DNA of 64,000 nt from Triticum aestivum. Taxonomy: Eukaryota; Streptophyta; Magnoliopsida; Poales; Poaceae. Where the stretch lies: NCBI RefSeq assembly GCF_018294505.1, contig NC_057798.1, positions 374,666,839 to 374,730,838 on the forward strand, in the 5' to 3' direction. A program made the translations under genes and the position numbers. Shown here one piece after another: positions 31,569-42,747 of the stretch. The notes under the pieces are model-generated. The model was not told the origin of the DNA. It made no database searches and saw only the letters and a program-made list of their open reading frames with translations. Each line of letters starts with the position of its first letter. The stretch's first letter is position 1.

Positions 31569-32080
31569 ATCTCCCCCTTTTGGTAATTGATGACAACATA
31601 TAGATCAAAGCTTCGACAAATGATAATAAGAGTGAAAAACATAGTCGCTTTGAGAAGTATGTGATAAGAAAGAGCTCCACCTAAATTTGTGCATAGTTTA
31701 AGATTTGCTTTGGACTGAAAATGCACAAAGAGTTAGGCTCATGGGTTACTCTTCCATGTCACATACATCTTGGTGGAGCGCTCAAAATGATAATAATTGA
31801 ATACATGCACTCATCACCAAGCAAAGTGAATGATCATATAGAGATAAACGAGATAATGTCGTCCAACAAGCATAAATGTAGCATATGATCAAACACTTGA
31901 TCATCCAAGTATGACACATACATAGAGTATCTCAAACAAGCAAATAAAGTTCAACCACCAAAGCAAGAGAGAACAAAAAGCAACACTCTCTCTCGAAGCC
32001 TGTGATCTATACATTTTTCTCCCCCTTTGGCAACAAGTTAGCAAAAAGTTCATAGAAAATGCATAGTACTAGATCGACTC
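31569..32080 (-). promoter_or_regulatory. Polypurine tracts and 3' non-coding region
   Basis: The tract at 31569-31583 (minus strand: AAAAGGGGGAGAT) touches the 3' LTR and is the expected plus-strand primer. A second similar tract is at 32015-32030 (CCAAAGGGGGAGAAAA). Repeated polypurine tracts before the 3' LTR are a known Sirevirus trait. The remainder is AT-rich and non-coding. Confidence 0.7.
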
Positions 32081-34147
32081 TCAGGCTTGATCTTCAGGTG
32101 GTGGTGTAGAGATGGCTCCTCGGACAAAGATTTCAGTAGATGTGGATGTAGCTGGAGGTGTGGGTGCTGAAGCTGCTTGCACTGGAGCTGTAGGAGCTGT
32201 AGCCGGTGCAGATGAAGTGGCTCTGGTGTCTGTCACTGGCACTGCAGCTGATCTCTGAGCTCTAGGCACTCTGGCAAATGCATTAATGGTTGTCTTGCCC
32301 TGCCTCTCCTGCATATCATCCTGAAGCTGCTCAACAATAGACTGGATCTCAGTTACCTTCACATCCAAGTTATAGAACTTCTGCTCCATGATCCTCTCCA
32401 GGCTCTCCTGGTTTTGAGTTAAGGTGGCCAGCCCCTTCTCAATCCTTAGAGTGGATGCAATCAAGTAGCCTAGTTGATCCTGTTTGCTCTTCAGAAAGTA
32501 CTGAGATGCCTCTTCCATTGTTGGAATCTTGGTAGCCTTCTCTGTCCTTGCCTTCTCCTTCTTGGCTTGAGCATGCACAGAAGATGGCTCATCTTCATCC
32601 ATAACCACTTGGTTATCCTCAAAGTCTGGATAGATAGCAAAATGTTCCTTGTCCAGCAAGTATGTGCATGTGCCCATCTTGGAGTTTATCAGCTCCTGGA
32701 TCTGTGGGGCATAACCACAACTTCTTTTCTGGTCAGCTGGTGTCCTCTTGATAGTCTCAACAATGAGGCCCATGACCTTGAATTTCTATGGCACATCAAA
32801 TAAGTGTAGCAAGTTTATTGCATGGCCTATGATCATGTTGTGGTCTCCTGACTTGGGCAAGAGAGTATGCATGAGGATCCAATTGATGGTTGGCAGTCCT
32901 GACAGAAGATAGTGTACAGATCCAAACTTATGTGTCTCAACTGCAGCATCTGGGATCTCTTTGTACATATGTGCAATAGTGTTGTGATCCATCTTCTTCT
33001 TAGCATAGACATCCAAGTCATCTTCCTTCTCCTTAGGTGCATTGATCATATTTTCCCATTCCTCAATAGTTGATTGGTACCTTGTACCTTCAGACATCCA
33101 TACTATCCTGTCATCTGGATAAAAGTGTGTTGTGGAGTAGAATTGCATTATGAGCTCATCATTCCACTTTGTGAGCTTCTGCCCAACATAGTCTGCAACT
33201 CCACAAGCACTGAAACTGTCATACACTCCACGATAGTGTTCCTCATTTTCCTTCATGTAGGTCCAGTCCACCCACCTCATGTCACAAACTATAGGCTTCT
33301 TGTCCAACAATATTGTCTCATAGAAATCCTGTTGTTCCTTAGTATGGAACATGTAGTCAACAACAGTCCTTCTCCTGATAGCATAGGGATCAGACAACCT
33401 CCACTGTCTGAGTCCTGCATCCTTCCTCAGCTTCATATTCTCAGCCACAGGATGAGCATCATTGTGGTCTGGAATCTTTGGCTTCAACTTTCTCAAAACA
33501 TGCTTTTCATCTTCTTCTTCTTCAGCAGTAGTTTCAGGCACTAGGGCCTTGTTCTTCTCAGCAGCAGATATGTTCCTGGTATTCCTCTTTGGTGCAGTCT
33601 TTGGTTTGGAGGCAGCTTTGGGTGCTTCTTTGGGCTTTGATGATGCAGCCCCTGACCTAATAGCATCACCCATAAGCTTCTGAGCCTTGGGTGCTGGTGC
33701 AGCAACCTCTTCTTCCTCTTCCTCTTCCATCATGGAAGGCTTTCCAACAACTCTGGCCATGGTCTTCTTGATCCTTTCCTTCCTTTTCTTCCCTTCTACA
33801 ACTGCCTCTTTGGGTTGAGATTCCAAAGGTACTTGAGTAGAGGCTCTGGCTTTAGACATGGGAGTTCTCTTTGCAGGCACTTTGATCTTCATACCAGGTT
33901 TAATGGAAGCAGTTGTGCCATACTCCTTTTTGAGCACTTTCTTCTTGGAAGTGGCCTCATCCTCTACTGCCACATAGTCTTCATCCTCAGATTCTGAGGT
34001 TTTCTTCTTTCTGGTTCTGGTGGCAGCTTTAGGTAAGTTGCTTGGGGTGCTCCTGCTGCCCTCATCAGAGGTACGAGAGGGACTAGTTCCCTCACTCATC
34101 TGAACCTGCTCCTCTTCCCTGTTCTGGCTGTCACTTTGATCAGACAT
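32081..34147 (-). pseudogene. Long extra ORF of the Sirevirus-like element
   Basis: Read on the minus strand from the ATG at 34147, 453 codons run to a TAG at 32786-32788; the same frame then continues to the stop at 32081. The whole would be about 688 codons. Residues 1-230 are Ser/Glu/Lys-rich with several basic clusters (RTRKKK, KKRKER). About 250-453 is a folded-looking region with RRRTVVDYMF, WVDWTYMKENEEHYRG and a WNDELIMQFYSTT segment resembling the putative plant transposon protein family (PF20167-like). The part after the stop has a Gln/Glu/Leu heptad-like stretch and an Ala/Pro/Thr-rich tail. No protease, polymerase or integrase motif is present. It has its own TATA box upstream. 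Alternative: an envelope-position ORF as in other Sireviruses, or a captured host gene. Confidence 0.6.
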
Positions 34148-35880
34148 GTTGCAAATACTGACTGCTGACCCTGTGAATAGATATAGATGAGATAGAGTGG
34201 ATGAGCATCACAAAATATAGAGGTTTTTGCAAAAGAATGAGTCAAAAACTTAGTTTTAGTTTTCCATAGAAAGCATTTCGGATCAACCGATTTGCAAACT
34301 CGGTGATACCGAAGCAGCTTTTGGAACCTAAACTAGTGAACTCAGTCGGACCGAGTCATAGTTCGGTGGCACCGAGACTGCTAGGGTTTCACAAAGTCCT
34401 GAACTCGGTCACACCGATTTGCAATTCTCGGTAAGACCGAGAATCACTTGTGCAATGGCCTTAGCCGAATAGGTGGAACCGAGTTCTGCAACTCGGTGGG
34501 TCCGAGATGGTTTCAGCGGAAACCTAACCCCAAATTTTCAATTCACTACTAAACTATGGATTGTTTTGACTGGATAGAGTAGTTTCAATCGTGGCAAGAA
34601 TCATGATGAACACAATGTGCTAGGAATCGGACGGGGATAGCACTGATCAAGTCCATACCCTAGCTTGGCGATGAACTCGCTATGGCGGCAACGGCGGGGG
34701 TGAATTTCGTTAACGGCGGCGGAGACCAGTGACTGGAGGCGGCTGGCGAGGAGGAGGATGATCCGGAGACCCTGGAGGTAGAGCGAGCTATGCGCGGGCG
34801 AAGGGGTTTGGAGAAAGTTTCCAAATTTTTGCCCGAGAGTATATATAGCCTGACCCTGTCGGTGTGACCGAGTGGAACAACTCGGTGGCACCGAGATGCA
34901 TAACTGTATACAGTTACATCAGCTCGTTGTGACCAAAAAGTTCAAATCGGTTGCACCGAGATTGAAAACCTAGATCAACTTAGTGATCTCGGTATGACCG
35001 AAATGGAGGAATCGGTTAGACTGAAACGCACAAAAGTTTTGGAAGTTTTAGTCTATGACGAATCGGGGACTCCGAGTGCTCCTCACACAGAGTGGTTCGA
35101 ATCTGACTTGATCAAATTTTGTGATGTAGCATGAATAGAGTTTGAGACAAGAAAAGCATAGATAGCTAGAGAAGGTTCTTAGGCATTCTTGTTCATCCAC
35201 TTGGCAAAAGAAAAAGAAACCAATCAATCAAAGCAACAAGTGGATGTCCTCGGATGAGTAAAATATGCAACCAACATGCTCACACAATAAAATGGCAAAT
35301 GAAATATGTGGCAAAGCAAGCATCTATCAAACAATTGGCGATGACTAGGTCATCTATATATGAGTATATTGACTTAAGAGTCAAATGAGAACATTTGATC
35401 ATAGGTAATACTCATCGTTTAAGCTCAAGTGGGGTTACCACTTTTACATAATTCATTGATGTGTTCACACCATTAGAGTTGCGTTGACTCAATTCTTAGA
35501 GTTAAGCTCCCCCTAGATATGAGATCCCCCCTTAGAGGGATAAACTAACCTTGGGTTTTGTCGATGATGACTTCATGTAGGTGTTGAAGATGTGGATGCT
35601 CAATGTTGATGTAGATCATTTGGAGCAATCCCTTGGAGTGAGTTACACTTTCAATACATATACGGGTTAGTCCCACAAGGAACAAACAAGGATATCCATA
35701 GACATAGAGTGATGCTCAACAAGATAATGTCTATGAGAGCATTAGGTTACCTTGTCCCTTGTCTTACCAACAAGAGGGTTTGTGACTCCTTGAACTAGTG
35801 CAAGATCTGGAAGTTGATTGCACTTGTGTTGGCGGAGTCACCCTCAAGAACTCTCTAGTTCTTCTTCTTTGGGATCCACA
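34148..35880 (-). other. Leader of the extra ORF with dyad array; pol missing
   Basis: This interval stands where a Copia pol region would be expected but encodes none of it. It has dyads of the ctcggt/accgag type in two groups (about 34265-34510 and 34858-35060) on either side of a TATA box, then AT-rich sequence. Another short purine tract (inverse of agctccccctag) is near 35510. The arrangement resembles that of the element's LTR promoter. Confidence 0.5.
34840..34848 (-). promoter_or_regulatory. Internal TATA box upstream of the extra ORF
   Basis: The minus strand reads CTATATATA, followed downstream by GC-rich leader-like sequence (about 34670-34800) and, about 690 nt from the box, the ATG at 34147. 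An intron in the leader is possible. Confidence 0.45.
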
Positions 35881-36877
35881 TCATCTTGATGGGAATCCTT
35901 GGAGTTGTAGTCGTACTTGATGAAGTAGAGCTTGATGTAGTCTTGGGAACCCACTTGACCAAGGCCTTAGGAGCTTCTTCAAATGCATCAATCTCCTCTT
36001 GAAGCTTGTCCTTGCCCTTTTGCTTGTGGTCTTGTGGTGGAAGATCATCTTGAGCTTATGTCCCTTTGAAGGAAGTAGGATCATACTTCTCTTGTTGAGG
36101 AACAAACTTCGTCTTCGGGTATTGATCTTCTTCCCACTCAACTCCATTGGCATTGAACTTTCATGCAAAACCAACACCTTGGTACTTCCGGTGCCTTCCT
36201 TGCTTGCGTACAATTTCCTCAAATTGCTTACTCCTGGCAAGGCTCTTGTAAACACCTTTCTCTATAATTCCCTTCAATAAGCTATTTTATTGCTCAAGTG
36301 TAACTTGGCTAAGAGAATCATTAGTGGAATCAAGAGAACTACTAGAAGCAACAACATTTGATTTAGCATGATTATTGTTACTACTAGAGGAAGAATCCTT
36401 CTTGTTCTTGTTAGTGGACTTGACTTGAGGCATGTAAGTAGATAAGACTAAACGCTTGGCAACGTAAGAAGAACTTTTCTTACGGAGATCATTATTGATT
36501 GCCTTTAAGAACTCATTCTCTTGCTCAAGGTTGAGATTTTCAAAGCGTAACTTCTCATGAGTCCTTAAAAGTTCTCGATGATCTTCTAAGATAGTTTCAT
36601 GATCTAACTTAAGAGTGTTTAGTTCTTTAGTTAGAAGCTCAATCTTCTCCTTATCATTGTCATTCGTTTTATCTTGATTAGCATGATTAATTGACGTTTC
36701 ATCATAGTATTCATCACTAGAGTTGTCAACAAGTAAATCATCATCACCTAGCAAGTCATCTTCATCACTATTGAAATCAACATACTCGGGGTGTGTTACC
36801 TTTGGGCCTTTAGCCATGAAGCATCTTCCAAGTCCTTCATTTGGTGAATCAAATATGTCGTAGGAGTTGGTTGACAC
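35881..36877 (-). pseudogene. Gag C-terminal extension of the Sirevirus-like element
   Basis: A 196-codon frame (36287-36877) is acidic and then coiled-coil-like (KIELLTKELNTLKLDHE, ENEFLKAINND), the kind of extension that follows the zinc knuckle in Sirevirus gag proteins. It is out of frame with the preceding gag frame. A further frame (35881-36255) appears to be the continuation in shifted register. No protease active-site motif is seen after it. Confidence 0.55.
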
Positions 36878-36882
36878 AAGTG

Positions 36883-38037
36883 CTAGACCAGCAACACCTT
36901 CATCTTGAGTATATTCGGAGTCGGAGTGATAGCTTCTCTCGGAGTGATTGTCGGAGTCGGAGCCGGATACCCATTCACCAACATGAGCTTGATGTCTTCG
37001 TTTTGTGTAGCTCCTTGATGACTTGTTCTTCCTTTCCGAATCCTTGCTTCTCCGGGATGTTCTTCATTCATAACGATCATCTCTACTCCTCCTCTCTCTT
37101 GGTGGTGATTCTTCTCTTCTACTTCTCCTCTTGGGTGATTCTTCTCTTCTTTGTGGGGTGCCGTACACTCATTGGAATAGTGTCCGGGTCTCCCACAATT
37201 GTAGCAATTGCGCTCTCGACTGGAAGATCTTATGTCATTGTAGGACCTTGACTTGGAGCTTCTTTCTTTGCTTCTACTCTTGTAGAACTTGTTGAAGTTC
37301 TTCACCATTAAGCTCAATTCTTCATTGTAGGTTTGTTTCTCACTTGATGATGAAGGGGCTTCACATGAGGCTTTGTAAGCACCACTTGACTTGTTGTGAA
37401 GTTCCTCCTTATCCTTGAGTGACATCTCATGAGCAACGATTCTTCCAATGACTTCCATTGGCTTGAGATCTTTGTAATTGGGCATCATTTGGATCAATGT
37501 GCACATGGTATCATATTTTCCGTCCAAAGCTCTTAGGATCTTCTTGATGATGAACTTGTCGGTCATCTCTTCACTTCCTAAGCCTGCAATCTCATTTGTG
37601 ATAAGAGCAAGCCTAGAGTACATTTCAGCGACACCTTCACCATCCTTCATTTTGAACTTGTCAAGTTGACTTTGGAGCACATCCAACTTGGATTCCTTGA
37701 CAGAGTCGGTACCTTCGTGCATATCAATCAAAATGTCCCAAATTTCCTTTGCATTCTCAAGACGGCTGATTTTGTTGAATTCTTCGAGGCACAATCTGTT
37801 GAAGAGGATATTACAAGCTTGAGCGTTGTATTGCAGCATCTTCAACTCATCCGTGCTAGCTTCACGGTTCGGCTCTCTCCCATCAAAGAATTCACCTTGC
37901 AAGCCAATACACACAATAGCCCAAACGGCGGGGTTATTTCCAAGAATATGCATTTTCATCTTATGCTTCCAACTAGCAAAATTAGTACCATCAAAGTAAG
38001 GACCTGTACGGTGATAATTTCTCTCGCTAGACGCCAT
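36883..38037 (-). pseudogene. Sirevirus-like gag (UBN2 type) with CCHC zinc knuckle
   Basis: The 384-codon frame begins MASSERNYHRTGPYFDGTNF close to the primer site. It has the UBN2-type capsid pattern (FASWKHKMK, EIWDILIDMHEGT, MYSRLALITNEI, KILRALDGKYDTM) and a CX2CX4HX4C zinc knuckle at residues 278-291. After the knuckle an indel near 37130 shifts the frame, so the last 90 or so residues are not native. It packages element RNA in related transposons. It is almost intact up to the knuckle. Confidence 0.8.
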
Positions 38038-38108
38038 ACTCTCCTAGGTTGTAAAACCAAGGCTATGACCACCAAAAGCTATGGAAATCAAAGCAAATGG
38101 AGACCAAA

Positions 38109-38120
38109 GCTCTGATACCA
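38109..38120 (-). other. Primer binding site, initiator tRNA-Met type
   Basis: The minus strand reads TGGTATCAGAGC, complementary to the 3' end of the plant initiator methionine tRNA, two bases from the LTR at 38123. This fixes the element's orientation. Confidence 0.9.
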
Positions 38121-38122
38121 CT

Positions 38123-39814
38123 TGTAGGATCGAAAGTATGTCTAGAGGGGGGGGGTGATTAGACTACTTGACCAAATAAAAATTACCCTTTTCCCAATTT
38201 TAGTCTTTGGCAGATTTTAGCTATCTTAGCACAAGTCCAGCAATCTTAACACAATTCAAGAAAGCATGCAAAGAGTATATGAGCAGCGGAAAGCAAAGCA
38301 TGCAACTTGCAAGAATGTAAAGGGAAGGGTTTGGAGAATTCAAACGCAATTTGGAGACACGGTGATTTTTGATCCGTTGTTCCGATAGGTGGTGCTATCG
38401 TACATCCACGTTGATGGAGACTTCAACCCACGAAGGGTAACGGTTGCGCGAGTCCACGAAGGGCTCCACCCATGAAGGGTCCACGAAGAAGCAACCTTGT
38501 CTATCCCACCATGGCCGTCGCCCACGAAGGACTTGCCTCACTAGCGGTAGATCTTCACAAAGTAGGCGATCTCCTTGCCCTTACAAACTCCTTGGTTCAA
38601 CTCCACAATCTTGTCGGAGGCTCCCAAGTGACACCTAGCCAATCTAGGAGACACCACTCTCCAAGAAGTAAAAAATGGTGTGTTGATGATGAACTCCTTG
38701 CTCTTGTGCTTCAAATGATAGTCTCCCCAACACTCAACTCTCTCCCACAAGATTTGGATTTGGTAGAAAGAAGATTTGAGTGGAAAGCAACTTGGGGAAG
38801 GCTAGAGATCAAGATTCATATGGTAGGAATGGAATATCTTGGCCTCAACACATGAGTAGGTGGTTCCTTCTCAGAAATAGCAAGTTGGAAGTGTAGGTTC
38901 GTTCTGATGGCTCTCTCCATGAATGAAGAGGAGGTGGAGGGGTATTTATAGCCTCCACACAAAATCTAACCGTTACACACAACTTCCCAAACTTGGTGGG
39001 ACCAAATTGATAAACTCGGTCGGACCGATTCAGCAAATCTAGTGACTATTAGGATTTTCGGTGGGACCGAGATGCAACTTGGTAGGACCGATATGGTTAG
39101 GGTTAGGGCATAACATAATCTCGGTGAGACCGATTACACAAACTCGGTGAGAACGATTTTGGTAATAAGCTAACCAGAGAGTTGGTCAGGTAAACTCGGT
39201 GGAACCGGTTCGCTCATTTTGGTGGGACCGAAATGTTACGAAAAGGAAACAGGGAGTTTACATTGCAATCTCGATGGGACCGATCGCTCATCTCGGTGGT
39301 ACCGAAACGTTATGAAGGGAAACAGAGAAATTACAACCCCCTCTCGGTGAGACCGAGATCCCTATCGGTGAGACCGATTTGCCTAGGGTTTGTGGCAGTG
39401 GCTATGACATCTGAACTCGGTGGCGCCAGGTAGAAATAATTGGTGGGGCCGAGTTTGACTTTTGGTTTAGGTCATATGTGGATATGAGAAAGTAGTTGAG
39501 GGTTTTGGAGCATATCACTAAGCACTATGGAGCAAGAAACTCATTAAGCAACACCTCGTCCCTCCTTGATAGTATTGGCTTTTCCTATGGACTCAATGTG
39601 ATCTTGGATCACTAAAATATAAAATGCAGAGTCTTGATCTTTTGAGCTTGAGCCAATCCTTTTATCCTTAGCATTTTGAGGGATCCACATTTCTCATCCA
39701 TGCCATGCCATTCATTGGGGTTTTCCTGAAATATTCATCTTGGAATGATGTTAGCTCAATGAGCTATATGTTGTTAGGAATTACCAAAACCACCTAGGGA
39801 TAGTTGCACTTTCA
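38123..39814 (-). repeat. 5' LTR of the Sirevirus-like element
   Basis: Nearly identical to 29880-31568, with the same ends, the same TATA box (38943-38951) and the same dyad array (about 38990-39460). It differs in a few dozen single bases and in the length of a G run near its plus-strand start. Confidence 0.9.
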
Positions 39815-39911
39815 ACAGCGATCAAGAACATCCTGAAATACCTGAAAAGGACTCAGGATATGTTTCTCGTTTATGGAGGTGACAAAGAGCTTGTCGTAAA
39901 CGGTTACATCA
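39815..39911 (+). pseudogene. Angela/BARE-like Copia fragment 2
   Basis: A 97-bp piece encoding AIKNILKYLKRTQDMFLVYG and the start of RNase H. It joins 29879 on its left (after removal of the Sirevirus-like element and its target duplication) and 60105 on its right (after removal of the Athila element), keeping one Copia reading direction. Confidence 0.85.
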
Positions 39912-41414
39912 TGATGACCCACAAGTGTAGGGGATCTATCGTAGTCCTTTCGATAAGTAAGAGTGTTGAACCCAACGAGGAGCAGAAGAAAATGACAAGC
40001 GGTTTTCAGTAAGGTATTCTCTGCAAGCACTAAAATTATCGGTAACAGATAGTTTTGTGATAAGGTAATTTGTAACGGGTAACAAGTAATGAAAGTAAAT
40101 AAAGTGCAGCAAGGTGGCCCAATCCTTTTTGTAGCAAAGGACAAGCCTAGACAAATTCTTATATAGAGAAAAGCGCTCCCGAGGACACATGGGAATTATC
40201 GCCAAGCTAGTTTTCATCACGCTCATATGATTCGCATTCGTTACTTTCATAATTTGGTATGTGGGCGGACCGCTGCTTGGGTACTGCCCTTTCTTGGACA
40301 AGCATCCAACTTATGATTAACCCCTATTGCAAAGATCCGCAACTACAAAAGAAGTATTAAGGTAAACCTAACCATAGCATGAAACATATGGATCCAAATC
40401 AGCCCCTTACGAAGCAACGCGTAAACTAGGGTTTAAGATTTTGTCACTCTAGCAACCCATCATCTACTTATTACTCCCCAATTCCTTCCTCTAGGCCCAA
40501 ACAATGGTGAAGTGTCATGTAGTCGACGTTCACATAACACCACTAGAGGAGAGACAACATACATCTCATCAAAATATCGAACGAATAGCAAATTCACATG
40601 ACTACTTCTAGCAAGACTTCTCCCATGTCCTCAGGAACAAACGTAGCTACTCACAAATCATATTCATGTTCATAATCAGAGGGGTATTAATATGCATATA
40701 GGATCTAAACATATGATCTTCCACCAAATAAACCAACTAGCATCAACTACAAGGAGTAATCAACACTACTAGTGACCCACAGGTACCAATCTGAGGTTTT
40801 GGGACAAAGATTGGATACAAGAGATGAACTAGGGCTTGAGAGTAGATGGTGCTGGTGAAGATGTTGATGGAGATTGACCCCCTCCCGCTGAGAGGATCAA
40901 TGGTGATGACGATGGTGATGATTTCCCCCTCCCAGAGGAATGTTTCCTCGGTAGAACAGCTCTGCCGGAGCCTTAGATTGGTTCCGCCAAGGTTCCGCCT
41001 CGTGGCGGCGGTGTTTCGTCCCGAAAGCTTGCTTATGATTTTTTTTAGGGTAAAAGACTTCATATAGTGGATGATGGCCACCGGAGGACTGCCAGGGGCC
41101 CACGAGGTAGGGGGCGCGCCCCCCACCCTCATGGCCAGGGTGTGGGCCCCCTCTGGTACTTTCTTCGCCCATTATATTTTATTAATTCCAAAAATAACTT
41201 TCGTGGAGTTTCAGGACTTTTGGAGTTGTGCAGAATAGGTGTCTAATATTTGCTCCTTTTCCAGCCCAGAATTCGAGTTGTCGGCATTCTCCTTCTTCAT
41301 GTAAACCTTGTAAAATAAGAGAGAATAGGCATAAGTATTGTGACATAATGTGTAATAACAGCCCATAATGCAATAAATACCGATATAAAAGCATGATGCA
41401 AAATGGACGTATCA
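39912..41414 (-). repeat. 3' LTR of the Athila element
   Basis: Plus-strand ends TGATGACCCACAAG and GGACGTATCA. A GC-rich block (about 41070-41150) contains ggggcccac and ggcgcgcc motifs common in these LTRs. Confidence 0.85.
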
Positions 41415-42747
41415 ACTCCCCCAAGATTAGACCTCGCTTGTCCTCAAGCGGAAGTCGAAATCAAAAAATATGTCCACATGTTTAGAGATAGAGGTGTCGA
41501 TAAAATAAAATGCGGACATGAGGGCATCATGATCATTCTTATAACAGCAACATATATATACTTTGTCATATGATTTCTTATGCTCAAGTAATAATCTATC
41601 CACAATGTCAAGTATGAATCAGAAACTTCATTGAAAACTAACAAACTATAACCTCGGTCATTGAAGCAATTGCAATTTATATAACATCGGAAAGAGTCAA
41701 TATAAGAGCTTTTCAACAAGTCTGCATACTCAACTATCATTTAGTCTTTCACAATTGCTAACACTCACGCAATACTTATGGGTATGGAGTTTTAATCGGA
41801 CACAGAGAAAGATAGGGGCTTATAGTGTTGCCTCCCAACCTTTTACCTCAAGGGTAATGTCAACAATAATAGTTCATGCTAACTTACATCCAATTGGATA
41901 TATATATATCAGGATCTTTCCAACACAAGGTGCTTGCCAAAGGATAAAATATAAAAAGGAAAGGTGAAAATCACCATGGCTCTTCCATAATGTATAAGAC
42001 AAGAATAAATGATAGGCCCTTCGCAGAGGGAAGTAGAGGTTGTCATGGGCTTTTACGATTGGATGCACAAATTCTTAATGCAAAAGAACGTCACTTTATA
42101 TTGCCACTTGTGATATGGACCTTTATTATGCAGTCCGTCGCTTTTACTGCTTCGATATCACAAGATCGTATAAAGCTTATTTTCTCCACAGTAATAAGTC
42201 ATACATATTTAGAGAGCAATTTTTATTGCATGCAACATTACAACTTACTTGAAGGATCTTACTCAATCCATAGGTAGGTATAGTGGACTCTCATGGCAAA
42301 AACTGGGTTTAAGGATATTTGGAAGCACATGTAGTATCTCTACTTGGTGCAAAGAATTTGGCTAGCATGAGGGGGAAAGGCAAGCTCAACATGTTGGATG
42401 ATCCATGACAATATACTTTATTTCGGATATAAGAAAACATAACCCATTACGTTGTCTTCCTTGTCAAACATCAACTCTTAGCATGTCATATTTTAATGAG
42501 TGCTCATAATCATAAAATATGTCTAAGATAGTATATTTATATGTGAAAACCCCTCTTTATTTATTACTTCCTATTAATTGCAACAGTGACCAAAACTATG
42601 TTTGCCAACTCTCAACAACTTTTATTCATCATACTCTTTATGTGAAGTCATTACTCTCCATAATATCAATATGATCTCTTTATTTCTTTTATTCTTTCTT
42701 TTTCTTTTATTCTCTCAAGATCAAAGTAAGATCATCATTGCATATCA
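41415..42747 (-). other. Athila polypurine tract and 3' non-coding region
   Basis: Starts with the polypurine tract next to the LTR. The rest is AT-rich, without coding content, typical of the long 3' non-coding region of Athila elements. Confidence 0.6.

Larger units (their letters stand above)
29880..39814 (-). mobile_element. Sirevirus-like non-autonomous Copia element, both LTRs
   Basis: Two 1.69-kb LTRs (29880-31568 and 38123-39814) bracket 6.55 kb. The primer site (inverse of the initiator-Met TGGTATCAGAGC) is at 38109-38120 next to the right LTR, and polypurine tracts are next to the left LTR, so the element is on the minus strand. Target duplications are tcagc (29875-29879) and acagc (39815-39819), one mismatch. 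Gag is present, then 1.7 kb without protease, integrase, RT or RNase H, then a long extra ORF. Multiple polypurine tracts, LTR dyads and the extra ORF fit the Sirevirus group. The two LTRs differ by a few dozen positions by eye. Confidence 0.8.
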
